Below, piece by piece: positions 35,301-47,000 of a DNA stretch of 64,000 bases. Both the position numbers and the translations under genes were made by a program. The notes under the pieces were generated by a model. The model saw nothing but the letters and a program-made list of their open reading frames with translations. It ran no database searches and had not been told where the DNA came from. The stretch spans positions 124,001 to 188,000 of the forward strand of contig JAJEKV010000216.1 in assembly GCA_021234155.1 (NCBI GenBank), in the 5' to 3' direction. Position 1 is the stretch's first letter; each line of letters begins with the position of its first letter. This DNA comes from Isoetes taiwanensis (lineage: Eukaryota; Streptophyta; Lycopodiopsida; Isoetales; Isoetaceae).

Positions 35301-38300
35301 GATCTCTTGGACATGTGGCTCAGTGGAAAGAAGTACAACACTGGTCCAACCATTGAGTCCACTGTAGCCCATTCAAGCACATTAGTACCTCATGGGAAGA
35401 CAGTAGTCAACACGAAACACCATAAGGTTGAGGATGTACCAGTTGGAGCAAATCGTGATTCAGGATCGCAGAATCATGGTGTTCGGCCTGTATCAACAAA
35501 CTCTTCTAAAAGAGTAGTTAAACATGTTGGAATTAACGATGATGAGAAATTGAAGTGTCAGAAAAAGCGACGGCTTGAACAGAGATTCAATAGTGAAGCA
35601 TTACCCCAGGGTTGTAAAATGACATGCTCAGACAATGGTGAAAGTGCTCCTGTGCCCATGGAAGTGGATACTGTTCTCAATACTGAATGTGATGACAAAC
35701 CAATCGCCCCCTCCAAAATGTCCTGGGGAAATTTGGAGAAAAACATTATTATGTCATTCTGTCAGTCCTTCCAAGGGGACTTGAAATCTATTCTCGCCAC
35801 ACTAGCCACATGCAGGGCATGGCATGTTGCAGTAAAGGAATTTTTATGCAAGAAGGTCGAGTTTCTCGACTGTAGCTCCTTAAATACTCGGATTCAAGAT
35901 AGAGCTTTGGAAGCTGTACAGGTGAGTATGCTAAGTCATTTTGCATTAGTATTATTGTCTTTCTCATCGTTATTGTTTGTGGCATTTACAGGTTTTGCTA
36001 GGTTCACAGTGTAAGGTTATTATACTGAATGGATGTACATTATTGAGCCCAGAAGGAATAACTCGCTTCCTTCAACACTGTCCTTTTATTATATTTGTGG
36101 AGGTGAGAGGGTGTTCTCATTTGAGAGAATTGAAGTCCAGATTTTTAAATGTTAAGTGGAGTTTTGATGAGGGTGCCGATGAATCTGTTGCTTCTGAGAG
36201 CGCTCTTTCTGTCAATAAGGTGGTACGTTGTAAAATGAAGGGAAACGATGCACATGCTAGGATTTCAGGAATTAAAAGACTTAGGCTGTTAGACAGCGAA
36301 GAGAATCATGATGAAGTGGCAGAGCAGATGGACCTGGACGCTGCTGATAGTACTGGCACTGAGCATGAAGTTGAATCAATTCTTCAACATGATGATGTGA
36401 AACAATGTAAATTGCATACTTGTGCTACATCTTCCAAGGATGCTTCAGAGAATGAGGAAACAAGGTCATGCAAGCGTGGAGCTAATAATACTACAATTTC
36501 CCAATCAAGTAGCAAGAAGGTTAAAACTTCCACCTCGAAGAAGTTATTCAAGCCAACAATAATACAGAGGCCTTCTCATGCGATAAACTGTCAACGCATG
36601 CGGATCGGTAAGACTGGCTCGGTGAAGGTCAGGGATGAGGTGCCAATTGAGTTACAAAGCTTGCTTCATAAGAAGATCGGTAACATTCTAAAGGTGCTTA
36701 TGAGTCATGATAAGAAGTCATTGTTAAAGGTATGTGCCTTCGTCCCTTTACTTCGCTTATTATTATTGAAATCTGAACATGTGTATATGATTCAGACATG
36801 TGGGCAGGGTCATGCTGAGTCGGAGAAGAGTATGAACCTTGCCATTATTGAACATAGACTGGAGAAAGGTTCCTATTCAGCTGGCAAAATTGGTTTTGAC
36901 GCTTTCGAGACTGATATTTTCAGAATACTGAGGCGGTTGCTAAGGTGGGTCCCCCATCCTGCATAAAAAGTTTATGTATGGTGTTCTGTATATATGAATA
37001 TAATTTGCAACTCTTTCTTTGCAGTTCTGCAGAAAATACACCAGAGTTCCCTTTTGCGAAAGATCTTTTCAGAGTTGCATTTAATCTTTTTTTTAAGTTT
37101 AAGAAGGCTTATTTTCCTACCAACTTAAATAATAGCATAGTGCAGAAGCCCTCAAGCAAGAAGCAGCATGGGAAAGCCAAGGGTCAGAAGTCTGATAATG
37201 CAGCAATGCGGAAAGGATTTGGGAACAATATCCAGAAAGGAAAATGTGTTTCTGGAAAGAAGCGGAGAGGCTTAGATGAAACACATTGGTCAGATTCTGA
37301 AACAGAAACATCCGACGAGGACGTAGGCGAACATGAAAATGATGGGCTACACGGGTCTGATACAGAGATGGAAAGTGGGTCAGAGGGGTTCAATTGTGTA
37401 TTTGAGAATGATGACATTGGTGAAATGCTGGAGTTGGGTCTCGGGAGTGGGGTGCCGCGAATGACCAAAGCATCCATGGTTCCCCCCCATTACACGGAAG
37501 TACACAGTGGTTGATGACTACTGTATTGTCATAGGTGAAGATCTGGTAAGGAGGAAGATGAGGGTAGAGCTACCAGATGACTATGAGGAAAAGCTCAAGA
37601 TAGCAAGAGAAAAAAGGGGCTGTGAGTACAGCCATTTAGACGTTCCTGAGATTAAAGATTATAGGCCTCGTAAAATTGGGCGATGAAGTGATTGAGCAAG
37701 AGGTCTATGGAATTGAACCATACACGCACAATCTACTGTTGGATACAATGCCTGATGACACACCTATTACAGACCTTGGAAAGCAACAGTTTATTGAAGA
37801 TGTCAGTGTCTTTTGCTCGTGTTTCTATGTAGCTTTACTGTTAACAAACTAAAATTTGTTTTCGTTATTTTCTTTATACAGAAGTTATTATGTGCTCTAA
37901 ATAAGGAGGTTAAGCATTATACGGGAAGTAAGGCCCCTATGGAGCACTCATTGGAGTCAGTTGTACAAAGAATTCATGAAGATGCAAAGGAGTCACAAGA
38001 TATGGACCTACAAGTATTTTGTCATGACCTACGGAAAAATATGAAGAGCAGGCCTAAAGAGAAATATGTAGCTTACATAAAGGTAAATTTCAATTTGACA
38101 CATGAACACTGCTTTTCTGTTATTTGCCTCTTGACATGGTTTTCTTTTCAAAACAGGGTCTTGGTGTTGTTTGTAACAAGCCTGGTGGATTTCAGAAGGA
38201 CGATTTTGTGGTTGAGTTCCTTGGAGAGGTACTATTAGTCAGAATCGTTTTTTAGGTACCATGTATAGTCATATCCATACTGATCTTCATATAAGTCTGT

Positions 38301-40784
38301 ACACCAATCAAGTAATATGGCTTGGTTGAAACTTCAGTCTGCCATAAATGTGCATATCGTGAATTTATGAGAGGTCGTTTCTTCCATATGCCAATGATCG
38401 ATTAAGCTCCTGAGACATGAATTAGCACAATTTTTGTTTTGCATTATTTTACGAGGTACTATAGTCAAACCATACTAAATAGGTTTTTGCTTCTTGCTTG
38501 TAGGTTTATCCTGCTTGGAGGTGGTTTGAGAAGCAGGATGGGATACGATGCTTTCAGAAAAAAGAACGTGAACCTGCACCAGAATTCTACAATATTTTTC
38601 TTGAGAGACCCAAGGTTGATAGATTTTGCATTCATGTTCATGGATCTCTCGTTTCCATACTTATTTCCTTTAGTAATGCAGGGAGATGCCGCAGGTTATG
38701 ATCTAGTAGTGGTTGATGCAATGCATAAGGCCAATTATGCAAGTCGTATTTGCCACTCTTGTCGGCCTAACTGTGAGGCCAAGTATGTCTCTATAATATA
38801 TATCAACATGCCTCCCTTTTTATGTTCTTGATGCCTAAATTCGTTTGCTGGCCATGCACAGGGTAACAGCAGTTAATAATAGTTACACCATTGGCGTTTA
38901 CACTTTAAGAAATATAAGTTTTGGAGAAGAACTGACTTTTGACTACAACTCCGTGACAGAGGTGCTTAGTGATTGCCTGCCTTTTAATAAACTTCATTTG
39001 TATACAAATTTACTCACCTTATTCTTCTTCCTTGTATTTAGAGTAAAGAGGAGTACAATTCCTCTATATGCCTTTGTGGCAGTCATGGCTGCAGGGGTAG
39101 TTATTTGAATCTTGCTGGAGCAGAAACTTTTCAGGAGGTATGGAAGGATTTTATTGTGTTTGTGATTTTCTATCTGCTGACTCAAGCTTTTGACTGCAGG
39201 TTATGAAGGAGCATCATGGTATATTACAGCGCCACAAATTGCTTCTACAAGCTTGTACCGATCCTCAAATTTCTCCTGCTATTTTGGAAGAAATGAAACA
39301 AGCTGGGGTTGGGGATTGCATGCTCTCTGGATTGCCAGACTGGCTTGTGAAGTACACATCATTGTTGGTATGTAACATTGTTTTGAAATGGAAGGATTTT
39401 TTAGTGCTGTTATTTATATAGGCTGTGGTATTGTTTTTCAGGTAAAATTTATTGAATTTGAACGTGTTCATCTTCCTGAGGAGTTAATTAAAGGGAACAG
39501 AAAAAGAAGGAAAGAAGCAGGAGCTGAAGCATTTTATGAATTAGACAGGCTTGATGCAGAGGTGCAGGTAGACATTTTGTATGCAAGGTAACATTCTTGT
39601 TCTACATGAATTTATATCTGGTGCTTGTTTTCTGTTTTATCAGGCAGATGGTGTGCATAGTCAAAGGCTGCAGAACCTGGCAATAACGCTAGATAAGGTA
39701 TGCATATAATTTTTAACTGTTTTTGAAGGGTGCAGGATTTTAAATGACATGATTGTTAATGCAGGTAAGGCACGTCCTTTCCAACCTTTTTGAAGACCCG
39801 AGAAAAGCTCCTTCGCCACTGAAGAAGGTTGAGGGTAAGGAACTTATAGCAAGAGTTTGGAAAGGAGACAACTCTATGATAGATGAACTGCTCCGGTGCC
39901 TGGAAGTCCAGCTTTCAAAGGAAAAGCTCATTGAATTGAAAAAGAATATTCAGGATCATTATCCAGTTGGTTCAGTGAATGGTCTTAAATCCTCTCTTCT
40001 ATGGTGAGCTTTTGACAGTCTTCTACCAGTCAAGCACGGTCAATCAGAAATGGCTAATTAACTGCTTTTTGTACTTTCACAGGCTTAGAGACGAACTTCT
40101 CAAGCTGTCTTCTACGGTATTGTGTCGTCATGATGCTGCCGCAGATGTTATACATATGTATGCATACACAGAATGTTTCTTTACTTCCGAGGTAACAATT
40201 AAATGACCCATAACTTTTTTGTGAGTATCAGAGTTGAAGCATATTTTAACGATATGTTGTATCAGGATTATGGCACTTATCAATCGCCTACATTGGAAAT
40301 AACTGCGCTTGACCTTGGTAAACAAGGTTCAGGATCATATACTTGGAATAAAACATATGGTAAAGATTATGTTCTTGGCCAGCTAATAAATTGGGAGAAA
40401 CAAAATGCTGAGCCAGGCACAAATCTTTCATCTGCGCGTAAAGGCTGTCTGGTCTTACCTGACCTGTCTTCATGCTATGCTAAAAACCAGCAGGATTTTC
40501 AGCGTGCATATGGAAAGAAGCACCGGATGTCGATGTTCAGAACAATGGTATGTAAGAGGCTGGGTTTGTACGAGTTTTTGTGTGCTAAACAATTTTGATC
40601 CTTGTAGGAACGAAGACCTGAAAAGCAGTGGCCTAAGGAGTTTTGGGAATTTAAGAGCAATAGAGGGTTATATGGAAGCCCAATGTTCGATGCAATTCAG
40701 AAAGGCACTACTGTCAATACGGAAATGATTGAGTGGTTGAAGACTCGCAACGTAGATTTTGTTGGGCCTTACGACGACCAATGA
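32349..40784 (+). CDS. ATXR3: ATXR3/SDG2-like histone H3K4 methyltransferase (5' half frameshifted)
   Basis: In plants ATXR3/SDG2 is the main H3K4 trimethyltransferase, a nuclear SET-domain protein. Inferred GT-AG exons: 32,349-34,038; 34,138-34,179; 34,235-35,921; 35,992-36,729; 36,796-36,944; 37,025-37,801; 37,882-38,082; 38,157-38,228; 38,504-38,614; 38,682-38,782; 38,862-38,961; 39,042-39,137; 39,200-39,367; 39,442-39,567; 39,644-39,697; 39,764-40,003; 40,083-40,191; 40,266-40,547; 40,608-40,784. One donor is GTCAGT (37,802). An Arg/Ser-rich region precedes a GYF-like domain (GWIYYDLDGNCQGPMDLEYL, about 33,600). The SET domain has GLGVVCNKPGG, RICHSCRPNCEAK and EELTFDYNS, with post-SET cysteines CLCGSHGC. 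The C-terminal family region follows (KTYGKDYVLGQLINWE). Exons after 37,882 are intact. Frameshifts occur at about 33.1, 33.3-33.5, 33.9, 34.8, 34.95, 37.49 and 37.67 kb. They may be sequencing errors or decay. The start is not found. Confidence 0.88.
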
Positions 40785-41020
40785 CCAGGCTACAGATTTG
40801 TTTTTTGATGATTAATAACCAAATGCAGTTTTTAGCATTGACAGTGGTGTTAATCATCTCAAAACAATTCTGTTCCGCTTTGTAGGTATTGTTGGATGTA
40901 CATCTGTACTTATAATTATTTTCTTGTGGAAGCCCTCTTTAGAGCTCCGTTTTCTGTGTACCATTTATATTCATGGGGAGAACCCACTGTCTCAATGAGG
41001 CAATGTCAAATAATCCATGT
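40785..41020 (+). other. 3' flank/UTR of the ATXR3-like gene
   Basis: This begins right after the TGA at 40,782-40,784. It is AT-rich, with no clear polyadenylation signal I would commit to. Confidence 0.4.
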
Positions 41021-41717
41021 ATACATGCCTGCAGCAGGCCTTGAAATGAAAGTTTTGCGTTTGCAAGAGGATGAGTTTAAGGTGCATTGTTCATTCCAAG
41101 GTCCAAATGTAAATGAAATATTATTATGGTTATATCATGCTTTGCCTTACAGCGAATGTGGCTGGAAATGTTGGTTTCAGAACGTTGAGCACACGGTAAT
41201 GTGTATCATTTTTCTCTTTTCTATATATAAATGCCTTCTCGTCTTTTCAGGAGCGGGTAGATTCTGGAATTCACAAGGGATATACTATTTTTGAAGCAGG
41301 TATAGATAACTTGGAGAATAGTTTACAGATTCATGAAAAAGGATGTTGCTCTTTTCCATCAAGAAGGCTAAGCAGCTGTATTTTTGCACATTGTATCACA
41401 GTGGGAATCATCATGCATATAATGCTTGGCCTGTGCCAAACTTATGTTTAATTTTTGTCCCATTCGAGTCTTAGTCTTATCTGTAGGCATATGATATTGA
41501 TGAAGTCAATGTGGTTTTAAAATATGAAAAGTTTGAACGTACCTTTTAACAGATAAAGGTGTTTTGGGACAGACTTCATACCTTAAAGTCAGTAAAGATT
41601 GCTTATGAAGAATGTTCAGGTCTGAAGCTGCCGCATTGGGTTGAAGGAAAGGGGTTACCGATTATCAAAGAAGAGAAATACAAGTCGATTTTGAAGTTTG
41701 ATGATTCAAAACGTTAG
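41021..41717 (+). CDS. possible exons of an unrecognised gene
   Basis: Several short coding-like stretches sit between plausible splice signals. About 41,038-41,100 reads AGLEMKVLRLQEDEFKVHCS, about 41,251-41,299 ERVDSGIHKGYTIFEA, and 41,554-41,717 VFWDRLHTLKSVKIAYEECS then GLKLPHWVEGKG and EEKYKSILKFDDSKR with a TAG stop. The last piece especially has normal protein composition. Frames across the proposed junctions do not join cleanly, so exon limits are uncertain. I do not recognise the family. It could instead be remnants of a retroposed gene or an alternative 3' extension. Confidence 0.3.
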
Positions 41718-42601
41718 CATTGTTTATGTTTTCCCTTTGACAAACTTTGGCTTTGTCTTCATCAACTTAAACAACTTTTTAGTTGCCAAATTCTCACGGT
41801 CTCCTATGGTTTTTGTTCATTGGCAGTTATTTTGATCAGGTGGTCATAATCAGAGAGGGCATTTTGATTCAGGTGGTCACAAGGTGTCACGATCTAAAAG
41901 ATATTCCTTGGATGGAGAATAACGCTGTGTCCTCTGTTTTCCTGTCTGCCTCTATTACGACAAATTCCATAGCAGATATTACTTTGGTGGACTTATTAGT
42001 CAGCTAAATTCTTCAGAGCCATAGTATTGAAAATAGTATAAATTTATCAATAATAGTCATGATTTACACAAGTCTCCTGTAACTTGGTATGCTACATTTG
42101 AGATTCCCTTGCATTTTGGAAAACCCAGCATATTTGTGTCTTCCATAAGTCATGATTGCGATAACAAAAAATGCGTTTCCTTACAAAATCCAAATAGGTC
42201 CATCCTTATTTTCCACCATCTGTTTTCACATCCTTCACATCATGCTCCTGTAACTTATCAATTGACATCGTATACTAAAAACATGCTTCACATCCTTCTC
42301 TTGTATTGACATCATATACTAAAACAATGTGATCTAAGATTTGAAAAGGCAGGAGACAGAGATAGTACCCTAGGTATAACTAAATCCGATCTAAGATTTG
42401 AAAAGGCAGAAGACAGAGGTAGTACCCTAGGTGTAAATAAATGCGGTGCGAGCTTGCATAAGATGTGAAACCGAGTGTGACAAGGTTGAAGTTTGTTGAT
42501 TGGATCTCAAAACATTTTTCATTGTTACCCAGTGATAAGCTCAAGGTAAAGATATCAAAGGGCAAGCCCGGGGCTTCAAAGCCCAAGCCCAAGAAATCCA
42601 A
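41718..42601. other. intergenic flank of the 9.4-kb element, with a 57-bp tandem duplication
   Basis: A 57-bp unit beginning GATCTAAGATTTGAAAAGGC and ending near CCCTAGGTATAACTAAAT is present twice in tandem (42,331-42,387 and 42,388-42,442) with few changes. The last four bases, CCAA (42,598-42,601), are the left TSD of the element that starts at 42,602. Confidence 0.6.
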
Positions 42602-42631
42602 AACAAGGTTTAAAATGAAACGCACTTATTT
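42602..42631 (+). repeat. left TIR of the 9.43-kb element
   Basis: It reads AACAAGGTTTAAAATG then AAACGCACTTATTT. The reverse complement of 52,006-52,035 is identical except for A instead of G at position 6. The following bases add AAGAAGTGCGTTT, so AAACGCACTT and AAGTGCGTTT form a perfect 10-bp-stem hairpin at the end. The right end keeps only a degenerate version (AACGCGACTT). Confidence 0.85.
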
Positions 42632-44069
42632 AAGAAGTGCGTTTGAAAGATTCCTTTATAAAAATTGAAAACTTAAAAAAAACACACAAAATAGGGAGCA
42701 AAATAGATTGTTGAGCAATTAGCATTCGGGATACCCCCAAAAAAGCAACATTTTTGAAGCCTTTTCATTTTTAAAAGAGGGCAAAAAAAAAAAAAAAATG
42801 CTTGTTTTGAGGAGAGAGACATTAATGTTGATAACTCAGTAAGTATTTATTGTTAAAAACGTAAGGAAATATAGATTGTTTTTGCAAGCTTAACACTAGA
42901 GTTGTCTCAGGGACCTGTTTGGGTTCATCAACCCGTATGGGTCCCTCAATCCCTTCTCCATATTAGGGACTAGTTCTTCATGATACTTATGAGATTTTAA
43001 ATATGAACACCTGAATTGTAAGATTAACTCGAAGTTGTACCACCATATTCAATGGCAAAATAAAATTCTTTCACGAAGTTTTGCTGTCAATCGCACCTTG
43101 AAATACACTCAATTCAATGGTTTCGATGATATGATATAATCTCATGACACTCGGCATGGAATACAAATTTCAAGATAACATTAATTTTCTATGAAGGTAG
43201 CCTACAAATGCTACTCATTTTTCAAATTTCATGTGATTTCATAAAAATTTGATGTATCAATGAGCAAATCATAATTTCAATCCTTGAGAGACCCAGTCAG
43301 GTCCCTAAGGAATTTCTGAAAAACAGACATCCAGGAACCATTTCATATCCATGATATTTGAAATAGAATAAGAATGTGAAGGTACTATTATTTTTCAATA
43401 GAAATAGATACTAAGTACTACACGTCTTGCTAAATGGATTTCATTTTTTCAAAAAGTGGAGTAGTACTATGAATTTTCAAAAATTTGACCCTTGGGGGAC
43501 CTAACTGGGTCCATAAAGAATTTCTGAACTTCAAACTTTTAGGAATTATTTCTCGGAAATTCTACCATAGATTTTCCTAATTCTTCTTGCGATAGATTTG
43601 TCATATCATGATTTACAAGATGGAAGAATTAGAATTCCTAGGAAAAATCATATTTGCAAAATAATGTGAGAAATGTTAAAGACTTTGAGAATAAACTTGA
43701 CCCCTTTGCATTCGGCTCCACATTATGTTTGGTAATAGAAGCTTTCTATATTTTTCATAAATTTTTCCTTATATGTACACTCATGGAGGACAACATATTG
43801 TGAGTATGTAGACAAATTCTTTATTTCGGAGCTATAATAGAATTTCAAAAAAAGTGTACGAATGAACCCATTTGGGTTCATCAAGGGACAATACTAAAAA
43901 AAGTCAAACATTGGAAAGACAAAGAGTGTGAAATCCTCGAGCAAGAAAGAGTTGTTTCAATAAAGCATTGTTAAAGAGACAAAGCTTTTCGGTTTAAAAT
44001 CTTCATCAAAATAAATTATAATAATACTTAGCACATAGTTTACAATGGAAGTAGTTAAGAAGTTTGTCT
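42632..44069. other. non-coding left arm with recurring GGGACC/GGGTCC palindromic motifs
   Basis: AT-rich with no gene. A motif GGGACC-N4-5-GGGT(T/C)C recurs near 42,911-42,928, 43,294-43,311 (opposite orientation, GACCCAGTCAGGTCCC), 43,495-43,510 (GGACCTAACTGGGTCC) and, degenerate, 43,865-43,884 (ATGAACCCATTTGGGTTCAT). Two copies are followed by the same AAGAATTTCTGAA-like sequence (43,312-43,326 and 43,513-43,527), so they arose by duplication of a larger unit. Confidence 0.6.
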
Positions 44070-47000
44070 GTATAAATTTATACGAGAGGTGGGAGAGGTG
44101 GCTCTTCCCAGTCCACAGGACTCTCGTTCCCCTTAGGATCTGGCTCTTGCGAGCTTACAACAGCAGAGATGCCTCCTTTCGATTCGACCTCCATCGGCAT
44201 GGCGGTTTCTCGCTCGGGCACCACAGGGCTCAAGTCGACAAACTCCACCTCCTCATCTTTTTCTTCCCCGTAAGTGGAGGGTCATTTACGTGTAAAGTGC
44301 CCTTAGCATCGGCCTGCACCGTTCTTCGCCCTCCTTCCGTTTTCATCGGGGAAAGGATTCACAAGAGCTTATCCTGGTCCTGATGAAACTTACTTTATCT
44401 GGGTCTATGTCGACTGAGACGACATTGCGCCCCTGCTTAAGGGCGCAAACTGCTGTGGTGCCTCGATCCGAAAAGGCATCTAAGATCCGATCTCCGTGGA
44501 GAAAACCATCAGATCAAATTATTAATAAGATTTGTGGTTTCGGATAATGGGACACACCGCCTTTATCATTTGTGGGTCTCTTAATTTCTGCAACGTACCG
44601 GAACCGAAATGCATTGCGGGGAGGAGTCTTCTCATTACTCAGGTGTTAAAATGAATCATGGTTTTTGGTGTCCGCTACCAGAAAACCTATATGAAAATGC
44701 TCAAAGCTTGACTCACTTCAGCGCGGACCACCACCATGACCCTTGACGTTCGTTTTAAGCCTGCCGCCAAGCAAAGCGGTAAACAATTAGAAATTAGTAA
44801 AAAGAAAACAAGGAAAATAAGTTAGCCCAGTAGTGTGGCGGTATAAACTTATACCACGGTTGCCTTGCTGTATAAATTTATACCACGGCGGCAAGCCGTA
44901 TAAATTTATACAGACATTGCCTTGTCTGGTATAAATTTATACCACGGTTGTTCCAGCCTTTAAAATTTAAACCTTAAGACAGATGTGGTATAAATTTATA
45001 CCGTGGAGTTACCGAAAAAAAGCGTTAATTGTGAAGCTTACCAAACGCAGTTGATTTTGGCCCGCCATTCATGAGGCCTCCCATAGGTTTAAGCACCGGC
45101 ATCGTCTGCAGGTCGGAATGAAAAATGATGACCCTCCGGTTTTTCGGATGTCGTGGACTTCTTTTAGGCCATCCAGAAAGACAGGACTTGCACGCGGAGT
45201 GAAAGCCTCCTCATCAAAAGCGCTATCCTTTATTTTAAATCCATAAGGAATATCTGCAATGCATAATGTAAAATTTTGCTTGTCTAAAAGAGTCCCCAGC
45301 CTTGTACAATCACCCTCAACAACCCTGTACTGGACGTCCTGACCAAATGTAGTAAACCTCTCATATGTACAGTCAAAACTGGTAGTGGCGACCTCTTTAC
45401 CCTGTTCAATTGCCTTAAGCCTTTGCCTCTCTTCCTTGGCCCTACGAACCAGGTTTAAAAATCCAGTTGGTAGCCCCTTCTTCTTGTTCTGTAAGAGTAA
45501 TGTGAGACAAAGGCACAAACACATAACATATTTTTTGCAAAACTTACCCAAATTCAAAGTTAACAAGTGTGCTCTTTGATGATCTTCTGTGGTGCAACTT
45601 GGGTACAAAAGTTTGCACTCCTCCCAGTCTTCTAGGTTGAGCTGCTTCATTAACTCGGCCTGGCAAGTGACAATGTCTTTCTGACTGCAAAGGGTTTTAT
45701 ATTGTAAGACAAAAAAAGGTAGAAAAAAACATGGCATAGCAAGTGAGGCTTACGTCTTAGCTTCCTTGGCCATCTCGTCTAATGTGAATTCTTTGGCAAC
45801 TACTTTTCCAACAAAGTAACAAATTCTTTGCTTTTGAGACCATGAATAAAGGCCCGTGGTACAATGCTCATATTTTTTGTTTTGATTCACCACCTTTCTT
45901 TGGTTTCTTTCTGCGTTGCTAGCTTGTTCTTTAAGCTCCCCATCTTGAACATACAAAAATTCTCTCTTGCAGATCCCACACCGTAAATGGTCAAGCGAAG
46001 TTTAGTGTTGAATGGCGAAGAAGATGGGCACGGCGACTGTGCGGTATAAATTTATATCACATGACCGCACTGCGGTATAAATTTATACGCGTGCACGGGT
46101 CTCGATATAAATTTATATCATGACGCACCGGATAAATTTATCTGGCGCCGGGCACCGCAGATAAATTTATACCGTCACCCGGCTATTACAAACTTCTAAC
46201 CATGCTAAACATACTACAAAAGATTGAATTGAAGCTTTTACTTACTTGACCATCTCTGAAAGCGAGCTGAAAGTAGTTATCGTATTGTTTTACAGCCATA
46301 ATGGGTTTCTTATCCGAATCATAACTGAGGCAGAACTCTGTCACACATGCTTCTCGAAGCTTTTGAAGCTTGTTCTTTTGTTTTTTGAAGTCGTCTCCAT
46401 GCACTTGTTTGAAATCCACGTACTCTGTTGCATGAAGCTTAATCTTGTCTATTAGGCTCATCTTTAGTCTGAAGTCATTGTCTAGATTGTGACTCACGGC
46501 AATGACTTTTGCCTCTTCGTCTGTCACCCCCACATAGATATGTGCTTCCACACTCTTCCAGACTTCATTACGGCTTTCTTCTTTTGATAGTTCTTTTCTT
46601 GCTTTATAACTATGTGTGCCTCCAAGAACATAATAGGTGTAATCTTCAAAATCGCCTTTTTGTAGTCTTTTAATTGGTTGCACCGACTTGTCTACCATCA
46701 CAACTAGTGGCTTACACATGGGCATGAGGATTCCTTCTCATTCTTTGCTTAAGGATAGCCACATGTGCCGCTGCACAACTTTCGGACTGAAGCACTCGAC
46801 CCCATCTTCATTTTTGGTGGCCTCTTAATAGTGCTTTTAGTGTCAAAGAAATGGTCTCGCTTGAGCGGTTTGGTTTCATTAACCCGCTTGAGAATAGCAT
46901 TCGACTTATCTGCAGGGCTTCACAACGATATACGCTCCGGGAGCCTTCAAGAGCCTTCGACTCCTCTATAGTCAAGGACTTTGTGGTTCTAGACTTTTTC

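Noticed and set aside
42465..42668. 67-codon Lys-rich frame
   Set aside because: It crosses the boundary and TIR of the 9.43-kb element, so it cannot be an ancestral gene.
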